A DNA stretch of 64,000 nt, from assembly GCF_019263705.2 (NCBI RefSeq), contig NZ_JADQDK010000001.1:5704001-5768000 (forward strand), given 5' to 3'. Position numbers and translations under genes: made by a program. The notes under the pieces were generated by a model, which was not told the origin of the DNA, did no database searches, and saw only the letters and a program-made list of their open reading frames with translations. The stretch comes from Pseudonocardia abyssalis (GTDB lineage: Bacteria; Actinomycetota; Actinomycetes; Mycobacteriales; Pseudonocardiaceae). Positions 56,900-64,000 of the stretch are shown here, in pieces. The stretch's first letter is position 1, and the number at the start of each line of letters is the position of its first letter.

Positions 56900-58104
56900 G
56901 GGCGGCGGTCCAGCCCGGTTCGACGGTCGTCCGGGTCGCGCGGCCCGGACCCGACGGGACGCCGCGGGTGGTGGAGGTGCCGGTCGAGCCGGGCGTGCCG
57001 CTGCCGGTGCTGCTGCGCGGGCTCGTCGAGGGGGAGCCGTTGCTGGTGACCGGGCCGGTCGTCGCCGAGTCGGTCGCCGCCGGTCGCCGGGAGGTGGTCG
57101 TCGTCGACGTCGGGTCGTCCGGCACGGAGGTCTCCCTCGTCCGCGCCGGGCGGATCGCCGCCCGGCGGCGGGGTCCGGGCGGTGACCGGCTGGACCGGGC
57201 CGTCGCGACGCTGCTCGGTACCGCGGACAGGCCCCGGGCCCGGGGCCTCCGGGAGGCGGCGTCCCTGCACGAGGTGAACGGCCCCGTCACGGCGTCGGAG
57301 GTGCGGGGCGCGCTGGCCGGGACGTGGGCCGAGGTCGTCGACGCGGTGCGGGCGGTCGGCCGACGGCCGGAGGTGCCCGTGCTGCTGATCGGGGGCGGGG
57401 CGCGCACCCCCGACCTGGCCGAGCACCTCGACGCGGCCGGGTTCCGCGACGTCGTGGTGGCGGCCCGGCCGGACGCGGCCGCGGTACTCGCGGTGCGGGC
57501 CCCGTCGGCGCCGCCGCGTGCGGTCGGCCCGGCTGTGCGGTGGCTTCCCGACGCCCCGCCGCGGACCCGGCGTCCGCTGCGGGTGGCGCTGGTCCTCGCC
57601 GCGGCCGTCGTCGCGCTCGGATCGCTGCACGTGCTCGGCCGGGCCGTCGGGCCCGGTCCCGAGCCGCCACCGGCCGGGTTGCTCGCACAGTACGGCTACC
57701 GTCTCGCGGTGCCGCCGGGCTGGGCGCACACCGGCGGGTTGCCCGAGCGCCGCCGCAGCCTGCTGACGCCGCTGGGCGCCCCGGAGGGCAGCGACCTCAT
57801 CGCCGTCGAGGCCACGCCGCTGGGCTACGACGCGTCCGCGGAGCCGCAGCGGGCCGCGGCCGAACTCCGGGCGGAGTTCGACGCCGCGGGTCCCGGCCTG
57901 TCCGGCTACGACCCCGTCGCGCGCTTCGGCGGGCGGGCCGTCACCGCGTACCGGGAGCGTGACGGCGTCACCGAGGTGGCCTGGTACGTCGTCATCGACG
58001 GCGGGACCCAGCTCAGCGTCGGCTGCCGGCACACCCCGTCCGGTACGGCGTCGGTCCGGGATGCCTGCGCGCTGGTGGTGGCCACGATCCGCGGCGGAGG
58101 CTGA
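56896..58104 (+). CDS. Type VII secretion-associated protein (Rv3446c-like)
   Basis: The 402-aa protein is always found with ESX-4. The N-terminal about 210 residues look like a reduced actin/Hsp70 ATPase fold: VVVVDVGSSGTEVSLV (phosphate-1-like), GGDRLDRAV, and VPVLLIGGGARTPDLAEHL (adenosine-loop-like). A membrane helix (about 229-248) and an extracytoplasmic C-terminal domain follow. Its role is unknown; an ATP-dependent chaperone-like part inside and a sensor outside is a guess. It is coupled to eccC by GTGA. Confidence 0.85.
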   Translation: MRAAVQPGSTVVRVARPGPDGTPRVVEVPVEPGVPLPVLLRGLVEGEPLLVTGPVVAESVAAGRREVVVVDVGSSGTEVSLVRAGRIAARRRGPGGDRLDRAVATLLGTADRPRARGLREAASLHEVNGPVTASEVRGALAGTWAEVVDAVRAVGRRPEVPVLLIGGGARTPDLAEHLDAAGFRDVVVAARPDAAAVLAVRAPSAPPRAVGPAVRWLPDAPPRTRRPLRVALVLAAAVVALGSLHVLGRAVGPGPEPPPAGLLAQYGYRLAVPPGWAHTGGLPERRRSLLTPLGAPEGSDLIAVEATPLGYDASAEPQRAAAELRAEFDAAGPGLSGYDPVARFGGRAVTAYRERDGVTEVAWYVVIDGGTQLSVGCRHTPSGTASVRDACALVVATIRGGG

Positions 58105-58215
58105 GCGTTCACGGCAGCACACCGTCCCCCCGAACGGCCACGGGGGAGCGCCGGAACTGGCACGGTCCGCCGCACGGAGGTGGCCAGCGGGCCACCGCAC
58201 GGAGGAGGGAGTGCG

Positions 58216-58524
58216 ATGGACGGGTTCGGTACCTCGACCGAGGACATGATGGCCGCCGGTGCGCGGGCGATGGAGGTGAGGGACACCATCCTGGCCGACC
58301 TGCGGGCGCTGCAGGGCAGGCTCGCACCGCTCGCGTCCGCGTGGTCCAGCGACAGCTACCGCGTCTTCGCGCAGCTCATGGTCCGCTGGGACACCGACGC
58401 CAACCGGCTCGGCGAGGCGCTCGGCGCGATCGGCGAGGCGATCCGCACGTCGGGCACCGGGTACCAGGCGTCCGAGGACGCCTCGCGCGACGGGCTCACC
58501 ACGATCACCGCGGCACTGGGCTGA
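58216..58524 (+). CDS. WXG100-family protein (EsxU-like)
   Basis: The 102-aa helical-hairpin protein is a likely ESX-4 substrate. The turn has Trp-Ser-Ser in place of Trp-x-Gly (SAWSSDSYRVF). A C-terminal export signal Y-x-x-x-E (YQASE) is present. GGAGGAGGGA lies just before ATG 58216; an upstream GTG is less likely. It precedes a second WXG100 gene. Confidence 0.88.
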   Translation: MDGFGTSTEDMMAAGARAMEVRDTILADLRALQGRLAPLASAWSSDSYRVFAQLMVRWDTDANRLGEALGAIGEAIRTSGTGYQASEDASRDGLTTITAALG

Positions 58525-58537
58525 GAGGGGCGGGGAC

Positions 58538-58825
58538 ATGGCACAGATCAAGGTGGGGTTCGGTGCGCTGGCCACGGCGCAGGAGGACATCCGGGCCACG
58601 ACGAAGCGGATGGAGGACCGGCTCGTGGAGCTCGAGGACGCGCTCCGGCCGGTCGCGGCGACCTGGCAGGGGGAGGCGGCGCTGTTCTACCGGGACAAGC
58701 AGCGGGAGTGGAACGCCGCGGCCGTCGACATCGCGGCGGTGCTCGACCAGATCGGCCGTGCGGTCGGCACCGCGAACGAGAACTACCAACAGGTCGAGGC
58801 CCGGAACCGGTCGCTCTGGACCTGA
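58538..58825 (+). CDS. WXG100-family protein (EsxT-like)
   Basis: The 95-aa partner has the canonical W-Q-G turn ([11 protein letters not shown]) and a Y-x-x-x-E signal (YQQVE). It probably forms a heterodimer with the upstream protein and is exported by EccC. A hairpin terminator follows within 10 nt. Confidence 0.92.
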   Translation: MAQIKVGFGALATAQEDIRATTKRMEDRLVELEDALRPVAATWQGEAALFYRDKQREWNAAAVDIAAVLDQIGRAVGTANENYQQVEARNRSLWT

Positions 58826-58832
58826 GCGCGAC

Positions 58833-58867
58833 GGTCCGGAGGGGGCGTTTTGACCCTCCTCCGGACC
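58833..58867 (+). terminator. esx terminator overlapping the rplM promoter
   Basis: GGTCCGGAGG (58833-58842) pairs perfectly with 58858-58867. The rplM -35 box lies in the loop and downstream arm, so the end of one operon and the start of the next share DNA. Confidence 0.65.
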
Positions 58868-58879
58868 GGCGGGTACCCT
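58850..58879 (+). promoter_or_regulatory. rplM-rpsI promoter
   Basis: TTGACC (58850-58855), an 18-bp spacer and TACCCT (58874-58879), in the context CGTTTTGACCC and CGGGTAC. It is nearly the same as the rpsL promoter. Confidence 0.75.
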
Positions 58880-58895
58880 CGACAACCGATAGTGC

Positions 58896-58932
58896 GGCGG
58901 AAGGTCGTGCGCTCTTCAGAGTGCATTCCGCC
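58896..58932 (+). promoter_or_regulatory. Structured leader of the rplM mRNA
   Basis: GGCGGAA (58896-58902) pairs with TTCCGCC (58926-58932), enclosing GCGCTC/GAGTGC (58909-58914 with 58919-58924) around a TTCA loop. It begins about 10 nt into the predicted transcript and could be an autoregulatory site. Confidence 0.45.
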
Positions 58933-59025
58933 TCCGGGGCCCGGTGCCCTTCTCCGCACCAGACGCACCAGAGGCAGCTCCCGAGCCCGCAGTTCGACGA
59001 GCCTAGACAGCGACGAGGTAGGTCC

Positions 59026-59469
59026 GTGTCCACGTACAGCCCGAAGCCCGGCGAGATCAACCGCGCCTGGCACGTGATCGATGCTACGGACGTGGTGCTC
59101 GGCCGCCTCGCCACGCACGCCGCCACGCTCCTGCGCGGCAAGCACAAGCCGACGTACGCCCCGCACATGGACACCGGTGACTTCGTGGTCATCGTGAACG
59201 CCGAGAAGATCTCCGTGTCCGGGAACAAGCGCGACGACAAGTTCATCTACCGCCACTCCGGCTTCCCGGGCGGCCTCCGCCAGCGCTCGGTCGGTGAGAT
59301 GATCGAGAAGCAGCCCGACCGCCTGGTCGAGAAGGCCGTCAAGGGCATGCTGCCGAAGAACAAGCTCGGCCGGGCGATGGGCAAGAAGCTCAAGGTCTAC
59401 GCCGGCCCGAACCACCCGCACGCCGCGCAGCAGCCGGCCGCGTTCGAGATCGTCCAGGTCGCACAGTGA
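59026..59469 (+). CDS. rplM: Ribosomal protein L13
   Basis: The 147-aa L13 is an early 50S assembly protein. [29 protein letters not shown] and [11 protein letters not shown] are typical. The GTG start at 59026 follows GAGGTAGG; an upstream open frame is unrelated. The rplM-rpsI-glmM order after ESX-4 is the same as in mycobacteria. Confidence 0.97.
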   Translation: MSTYSPKPGEINRAWHVIDATDVVLGRLATHAATLLRGKHKPTYAPHMDTGDFVVIVNAEKISVSGNKRDDKFIYRHSGFPGGLRQRSVGEMIEKQPDRLVEKAVKGMLPKNKLGRAMGKKLKVYAGPNHPHAAQQPAAFEIVQVAQ

Positions 59470-59501
59470 CCAGCTCCGAGTCAGTGGAAGAAGGACAGCC
59501 C

Positions 59502-60095
<594 letters not shown>

Positions 60096-60097
60096 GC

Positions 60098-61438
60098 ATG
60101 GGCGAACGACGTCTCTTCGGTACCGACGGCGTTCGCGGACTGGCCAACGGCGAGCTCCTCACCCCGGAGCTCGCCGTTGCGCTGTCCGCGTCCGCCGCGC
60201 GCGTGCTCGCCGAGCGCGACCGGACCCACCGTCCGGTCGCGGTGGTCGGGCGCGACCCCCGCGCCAGCGGGGAGATGCTCGAGGCGGCCGTCGTCGCCGG
60301 GCTCACGTCGGCGGGGGCCGACGCCGTGCGCGTCGGGGTCCTGCCGACGCCCGCTGTGGCGCACCTCGTCGACGCACTGGGTGCCGACCTGGGCGTGATG
60401 ATCTCCGCCTCGCACAACCCGATGCCCGACAACGGCATCAAGCTGTTCGCCTCCGGCGGGCACAAGCTGGCCGACGCGCTGGAGATCGCCGTCGAGGACG
60501 GGATGCGCGGTCCCTGGCCGCGCCCCACCGGCGCCGGGATCGGCCGCGTCCGCGACCTCCCCGACGCCGCCGAGCGCTACACCGCCCACCTCGTCGACGG
60601 CACGCCGTCGTTGGCGGGGATCCGTGTGGTCGTCGACTGCGCGCACGGGGCCGCGTCCACGGTCGCACCCGACGCCTACCGGCGCGCCGGTGCCGAGGTC
60701 GTCGCGCTGAACGCCGACCCGGACGGGCTCAACATCAACGACGGTGTCGGGTCCACGCACCTCGGCCCGCTGCAGGCCGCGGTCCGCGAGCACGGGGCCG
60801 ACCTCGGCATCGCCCACGACGGCGACGCCGACCGGTGCCTTGCCGTCGACGCCTCGGGGGCTGTGGTCGACGGCGACCAGATCATGGCCGTGCTCGCCGT
60901 CGCGATGAAGGACGCGGGCGAGCTCGCGCAGGACACCCTGGTCGCCACGGTGATGAGCAACCTCGGCCTGCACCTGGCGATGGAGGCGGCCGGGATCGCG
61001 GTGCGCACCACCGCCGTCGGCGACCGCTACGTGCTCGAGGAGCTGCGGGCGGGCGGGTTCACCCTCGGCGGCGAGCAGTCCGGGCACGTCGTTCTGCCGA
61101 CGCGGTCGACCACCGGCGACGGGCTGCTCACTGCGCTGCGGCTGATGGCCCGGATGGCCGGGACCGGATCCTCGCTGGCCGAGCTGGCCGGGATCGTCAC
61201 GCCGCTGCCGCAGGTGTTGCAGAACGTCGTCGTCAATGACAAGGGTGCGGTGGCCGCGTCCACGGCCGTGCGCGACGCCGTCGAGGCGGCCCAGGTGGAG
61301 CTGGGCGGCACCGGACGGGTGCTGCTGCGCCCGTCGGGCACCGAGCAGCTGGTCCGGGTGATGGTCGAGGCCCCCACCGAGGAGCAGGCCCGCGACACCG
61401 CCACCGCGCTGGCCGAGGTCGTCGCCGCGGCGGGCTGA
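60098..61438 (+). CDS. glmM: Phosphoglucosamine mutase
   Basis: This 446-aa enzyme converts glucosamine-6-P to glucosamine-1-P for peptidoglycan precursors. It has the N-terminal [12 protein letters not shown], the phospho-serine loop ISASHNP (Ser105), the metal loop HDGDADRC, the sugar-binding GGEQSGHV and the C-terminal phosphate site [11 protein letters not shown]. It lies 2 nt after rpsI. Confidence 0.97.
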   Translation: MGERRLFGTDGVRGLANGELLTPELAVALSASAARVLAERDRTHRPVAVVGRDPRASGEMLEAAVVAGLTSAGADAVRVGVLPTPAVAHLVDALGADLGVMISASHNPMPDNGIKLFASGGHKLADALEIAVEDGMRGPWPRPTGAGIGRVRDLPDAAERYTAHLVDGTPSLAGIRVVVDCAHGAASTVAPDAYRRAGAEVVALNADPDGLNINDGVGSTHLGPLQAAVREHGADLGIAHDGDADRCLAVDASGAVVDGDQIMAVLAVAMKDAGELAQDTLVATVMSNLGLHLAMEAAGIAVRTTAVGDRYVLEELRAGGFTLGGEQSGHVVLPTRSTTGDGLLTALRLMARMAGTGSSLAELAGIVTPLPQVLQNVVVNDKGAVAASTAVRDAVEAAQVELGGTGRVLLRPSGTEQLVRVMVEAPTEEQARDTATALAEVVAAAG

Positions 61439-61488
61439 GTTCACCCGTTCCGCCCCGCGGCGGGGTGCCGGTCGGTCAGGATCTGGCC

Positions 61489-61788
61489 ATGGCGCCCGAG
61501 CTGCACCTCGATCCCGACCGGCTGCACCTGCACGGGTGGCGGTTGTCGGAGCTGCTGCCCGACCTGGTGCCCCCGCCCGCCCTCGATGTGGCGACCCGTG
61601 CCGAGCTCGTCACGACGCCGGGCGGGCCCGCGGTGCTCGCCGAGCTCGACCGTGCCGCGTCCGCCGTCGACCGGACGGGCCGGGAGCTGGCCGGGCTGGT
61701 CGCGGCGCTGCACGTCACCGCGTACGCGGCCGCGGCGGCCGACGCCGCAGCCGCGGTCGGGCTGTCCGCGCTCGCGGACGGGCCGTGA
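61489..61788 (+). CDS. Small helical protein, possible EspC/WXG100-like ESX factor
   Basis: I do not recognise this 99-aa protein with certainty. It starts APELHLDPDRLHLHGWRLSELL, resembling the HVDPD..L start of EspC-like or DUF2580 proteins, and the second half is an Ala/Asp/Leu-rich helix. It lies directly after glmM, in the place of a small hypothetical gene next to glmM in mycobacteria. It overlaps the next gene as GTGA. Confidence 0.7.
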   Translation: MAPELHLDPDRLHLHGWRLSELLPDLVPPPALDVATRAELVTTPGGPAVLAELDRAASAVDRTGRELAGLVAALHVTAYAAAAADAAAAVGLSALADGP

Positions 61789-62258
61789 GCGCGGAGGAGG
61801 CACTGCTGACCGCGGCCGGGCTGCTCGCCGTCACCGCCGCCCGGCTGCAGAACGCCCTGCCCGCGCTCGGCCGGGTGATCGCCGACGTCGAGTCCGACTG
61901 GCTCGACGATGCGGGCCGGGCGTGGGTGGAGCGGGCGGGGCTGGTGCAGCGGGAGCTGGACCGGGAGGCCGACGCCGCGCTCGCCGCGGGGCGGCTCGTG
62001 GCGTCGGCGATGGAGCGGCTGGTGGCCATGCCGGACGGTCGGCCGCCCGACGACCAGTCGCCGGACGGTCTGCTGCCGGATGGACGGGCGGCGGACGGAC
62101 GGACATCGGAAGGGCGGCCGCCGGACGTGTCCCCGGGGGACGGCGCGGTCGTCGCACGGCGTTCCGGCACCGGACCGCGGTTGGGCGGCACCGACGCGCG
62201 CCGGGTCGACGACGAGCGGGGGATGAACCTCGCCCGGCTCTCCGATGACGGGCCGTGA
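61785..62258 (+). CDS. Hypothetical protein coupled to the EspC-like gene
   Basis: The 157-aa protein is of unknown function. The first about 85 residues form long amphipathic helices (AAGLLAVTAARLQNALPALGRVIADVE, with a single DWLDDAGRAW segment). The rest is a Pro/Asp/Gly/Arg-rich disordered tail containing repeated PDGR/DGR units. GTG start overlaps the upstream stop. The pair may be a secreted or chaperoned ESX couple; this is inference. Confidence 0.65.
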   Translation: MSAEEALLTAAGLLAVTAARLQNALPALGRVIADVESDWLDDAGRAWVERAGLVQRELDREADAALAAGRLVASAMERLVAMPDGRPPDDQSPDGLLPDGRAADGRTSEGRPPDVSPGDGAVVARRSGTGPRLGGTDARRVDDERGMNLARLSDDGP

Positions 62259-62316
62259 GCGGTGACCGGCTCCCCCCGTGGGCGCCTGCCCGGTGGCCGG
62301 GTCGTCCCGGCCCGGA

Positions 62317-63168
62317 TCAGGATCGGGCGACGACCTCGGTGCCCGCGACCTTGCCGTCGACCAGTTCGTCGAGCGGCGCACCGGTCTCGTCGCACAGCTC
62401 GCGCAGCAGGAACGCGGTGACCAGGCCGCGGGTGAGGCGGCGGGTCTTCGCGTCGGGGCTGCCGGAGAGGAGCAGGTCGCTCCAGTGGATGCCGTCGAGG
62501 AAACCGGTGTGGGTGGCCTTCTTCAGCGTCCGCAGCACGACCGGGCCGCCCGCGGCCATGGCGACCGGCTCGGCGTGGCCGGTTGCGGGGGAGACGGTGT
62601 CGTTGCCCGCGGCGAGGTGCAGCGTCGGGACCGTGACCGTGCGGGCCGCGTCGAGGGCCGACGGGCGGGTCTGCGCGATCGCGATCGACACGACCGCCCG
62701 GACGCGGGAGTGCCCGGCGGCCGCGAGGATCGCAGCACCGCCGCCGATGCCGTGGCCGGCGAACGCGGTGCGGCGGGCGTCGACGCTGATCCGGCCGTCA
62801 CCCAGCCGCACCCCCGCGCAGACGTCGAGCGTGGTGCGCAGGTCGGCGGCGAACCCGGCGTGGCTCGGCAGCGCACCGCGGTGGCTGCCCGGGGCGGCCG
62901 CGACGATGCCCCAGGTGGCGAGGTGGCGCAGCAGGTCGGCGTAGCGGTCGGCGGGCTGGAGCCAGTCGTGCCCGAACGCGACGGCGGCGAGGCCGAGGCC
63001 CTCCTCCGGCGCGAAGACGACGCCGGGGATGCCGACCATGCCGAGATCGCCGCGCAGCGCGGTGAGGGGCCCCGGGCGGGAGAGCTGGTCGAGCGCGTCC
63101 TTGCCGCCGCGCAGCCCGGAGAGCTGCGCGTGCACCGCGTCGGGCGAGGACGATCGGGTCCGGGTCAC
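62317..63168 (-). CDS. Alpha/beta-hydrolase-fold protein lacking the nucleophile
   Basis: The 283-aa protein resembles dienelactone-hydrolase or chlorophyllase-like proteins (AVAFGHDWLQPADRYADLLRHLA; a late THTGFLDG with a likely His). The nucleophile elbow, normally GHSxGG, reads GHGIGG, so the catalytic Ser is replaced by Gly. It may be a binding protein or use another residue. GTG 63168 was chosen because a TACGGT box lies 8 nt upstream; the frame is open beyond. Confidence 0.78.
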   Translation of the reverse strand: MTRTRSSSPDAVHAQLSGLRGGKDALDQLSRPGPLTALRGDLGMVGIPGVVFAPEEGLGLAAVAFGHDWLQPADRYADLLRHLATWGIVAAAPGSHRGALPSHAGFAADLRTTLDVCAGVRLGDGRISVDARRTAFAGHGIGGGAAILAAAGHSRVRAVVSIAIAQTRPSALDAARTVTVPTLHLAAGNDTVSPATGHAEPVAMAAGGPVVLRTLKKATHTGFLDGIHWSDLLLSGSPDAKTRRLTRGLVTAFLLRELCDETGAPLDELVDGKVAGTEVVARS

Positions 63169-63176
63169 AGCGCAGA

Positions 63177-63182
63177 ACCGTA
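63177..63182 (-). promoter_or_regulatory. Leaderless-type -10 box before the hydrolase-like gene
   Basis: TACGGT (minus strand, 63182-63177) lies 8 nt before GTG 63168. Confidence 0.35.
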
Positions 63183-63281
63183 GTACCGCGGCCCGCTCGT
63201 CGCCGGTCCGGGACGGGCGTGACCCGATCGTGTCGACGGCGGTGACCCCCGACGGGACCGGCCGACGCCCGCAGGCGCGCC

Positions 63282-63287
63282 TACTGT
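63282..63287 (+). promoter_or_regulatory. Leaderless-type -10 box before nnrE
   Basis: TACTGT lies 7 nt before ATG 63295, with no ribosome-binding site. Confidence 0.45.
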
Positions 63288-63294
63288 CGCCCCC

Positions 63295-64000
63295 ATGTGG
63301 GGTGTGTGGACGGCCGACCAGATCCGGGACGCCGAGGCGTCGATGATGCGGCGGGTCCCGGGCGAGACGATCATGCGGCGCGCCGCGTACGGGCTCGCGG
63401 TGCGGGTGCGCGTGGAGCTCGGGCCCGCCGTCACCGGCCGGCACGTGGTGCTGCTCGTCGGGGCGGGACACAACGGCGGCGACGCCCTGTGGGCCGGGTA
63501 CGAGCTGCGCCGCCGTGGCGTCGCGGTGACGGCGGTGCTGCTCGTGCCGGACCGCGCGTACGAGCCGGGGCTGGCGGCGCTGCGGCGGGTCGGGGGCCGG
63601 GTCGTCGGGGTCGTCGGGGCCGCGGAGCTGGTGGGACGGGCCGACCTGGTGGTCGACGGGATCGTCGGGATCTCCGGACGCGGTGCGGTGCGGGAACCGG
63701 GGGCCGGGCTGGTGGCCGCGGCCGCACGGGCCGGCGTGCCGGTCGTGGCCGTGGACCTGCCCAGCGGCGTCGACACCGACACCGGCGAGGTCCACGACCC
63801 CGCGGTCCGCGCCACCGCGACCGTGACCTTCGGGGCCCGCAAGCCGGTGCACGCGCTGGCCGCACCGTCGTGCGGGCCGGTGCACCTCGTCGACTTCGGG
63901 CTGGGACCGCACCTGCCCGAGCCGCACGCGCAGGTGCTCGAGGCCGCCGATGTCGCCGCCCGCTGGCCGATCCCCGGCCCGGCCGACGACAAGTACACAC
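63295..64000 (+). CDS. nnrE: NAD(P)HX epimerase (possibly with dehydratase domain), cut by window end
   Basis: The visible 235 codons are the YjeF N-terminal epimerase domain, which repairs hydrated NAD(P)H: N-terminal TADQIRDAEASMM, the GAGHNGGDALWAGYEL loop, LVVDGIVGISGRG and VDLPSGVDTDTGEVH. In many bacteria an ADP-dependent dehydratase domain follows in the same chain; it would lie beyond the right edge. The reading frame is open to position 64000. Confidence 0.92.
   Translation, partial: MWGVWTADQIRDAEASMMRRVPGETIMRRAAYGLAVRVRVELGPAVTGRHVVLLVGAGHNGGDALWAGYELRRRGVAVTAVLLVPDRAYEPGLAALRRVGGRVVGVVGAAELVGRADLVVDGIVGISGRGAVREPGAGLVAAAARAGVPVVAVDLPSGVDTDTGEVHDPAVRATATVTFGARKPVHALAAPSCGPVHLVDFGLGPHLPEPHAQVLEAADVAARWPIPGPADDKYT

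Overview
The window is chromosomal DNA of a very GC-rich actinobacterium. The grounds are strong G/C bias at third codon positions, many GTG starts, a short-LID adenylate kinase, a three-subunit Pnt transhydrogenase and an ESX-4 locus wedged between ribosomal operons. Gene order and protein details fit the Pseudonocardiales (Pseudonocardia-like); this is inferred from recalled families, not from a search. No tRNA, rRNA, IS element, CRISPR array or prophage is visible, so this is a core region with a few accessory insertions.

Layout. 1-2505 (minus): an acyl-CoA ligase, cut by the window edge, translationally coupled to a cyclase-family hydrolase. 3060-10548: rpoB-rpoC. 10844-13171 (minus, convergent): a single protein joining an alpha/beta-hydrolase to a Baeyer-Villiger-type flavin monooxygenase. 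13660-17949: str operon (rpsL-rpsG-fusA-tuf). 18267-28021: S10/spc ribosomal cluster from rpsJ to rplO. 28167-30895: secY-adk-map. 30995-33824: pntAA-pntAB-pntB. 33851-38670: a PEP-synthase/rifampin-phosphotransferase-like protein, a DUF4139 protein and a methyltransferase. 38648-39943 (minus): an MFS exporter. 40150-40800: two decayed genes, LuxR and DUF2182. 40984-45732: infA-rpmJ-rpsM-rpsK-rpsD-rpoA-rplQ-truA. 45757-45866: a 22-bp tandem array. 45966-48708: an operon of NCS1 permease, yeast-type cytosine deaminase and iron/2-oxoglutarate-oxygenase-like protein. 48759-58825: ESX-4 (eccB, mycP, eccD, eccC, an Rv3446c-type protein, two WXG100 genes). 59026-61438: rplM-rpsI-glmM. 61489-62258: two small ESX-associated-looking genes. 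62317-63168 (minus): a hydrolase-fold protein without its nucleophile. 63295-end: NAD(P)HX epimerase, cut by the window edge.

How it works together. Most of the window makes the transcription and translation machinery. Genes are packed with 1-4 nt stop/start overlaps (TGATG, ATGA, GTGA) and divided by GC-rich hairpins after rpoC, fusA, tuf, rplO, rpsD, rplQ and the esx genes. The rpsL and rplM operons share nearly the same promoter (TTGACC, 18-bp spacer, TAC(T/C)CT). Many non-ribosomal genes instead show a TANNNT box 6-8 nt before the start codon, which suggests leaderless mRNAs.

Most notable: ribosomal proteins L4 and L17, encoded 25 kb apart, carry the same extra C-terminal 72-residue module, which is not part of the usual L4 or L17 fold. 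Next are the hydrolase-monooxygenase fusion, the cytosine-uptake/deaminase/oxygenase operon whose oxygenase lacks the usual 2-oxoglutarate-binding arginine, a 9-codon ORF linking rplR and rpsE, and a probable CTG start for truA with a terminator hairpin inside its first codons.
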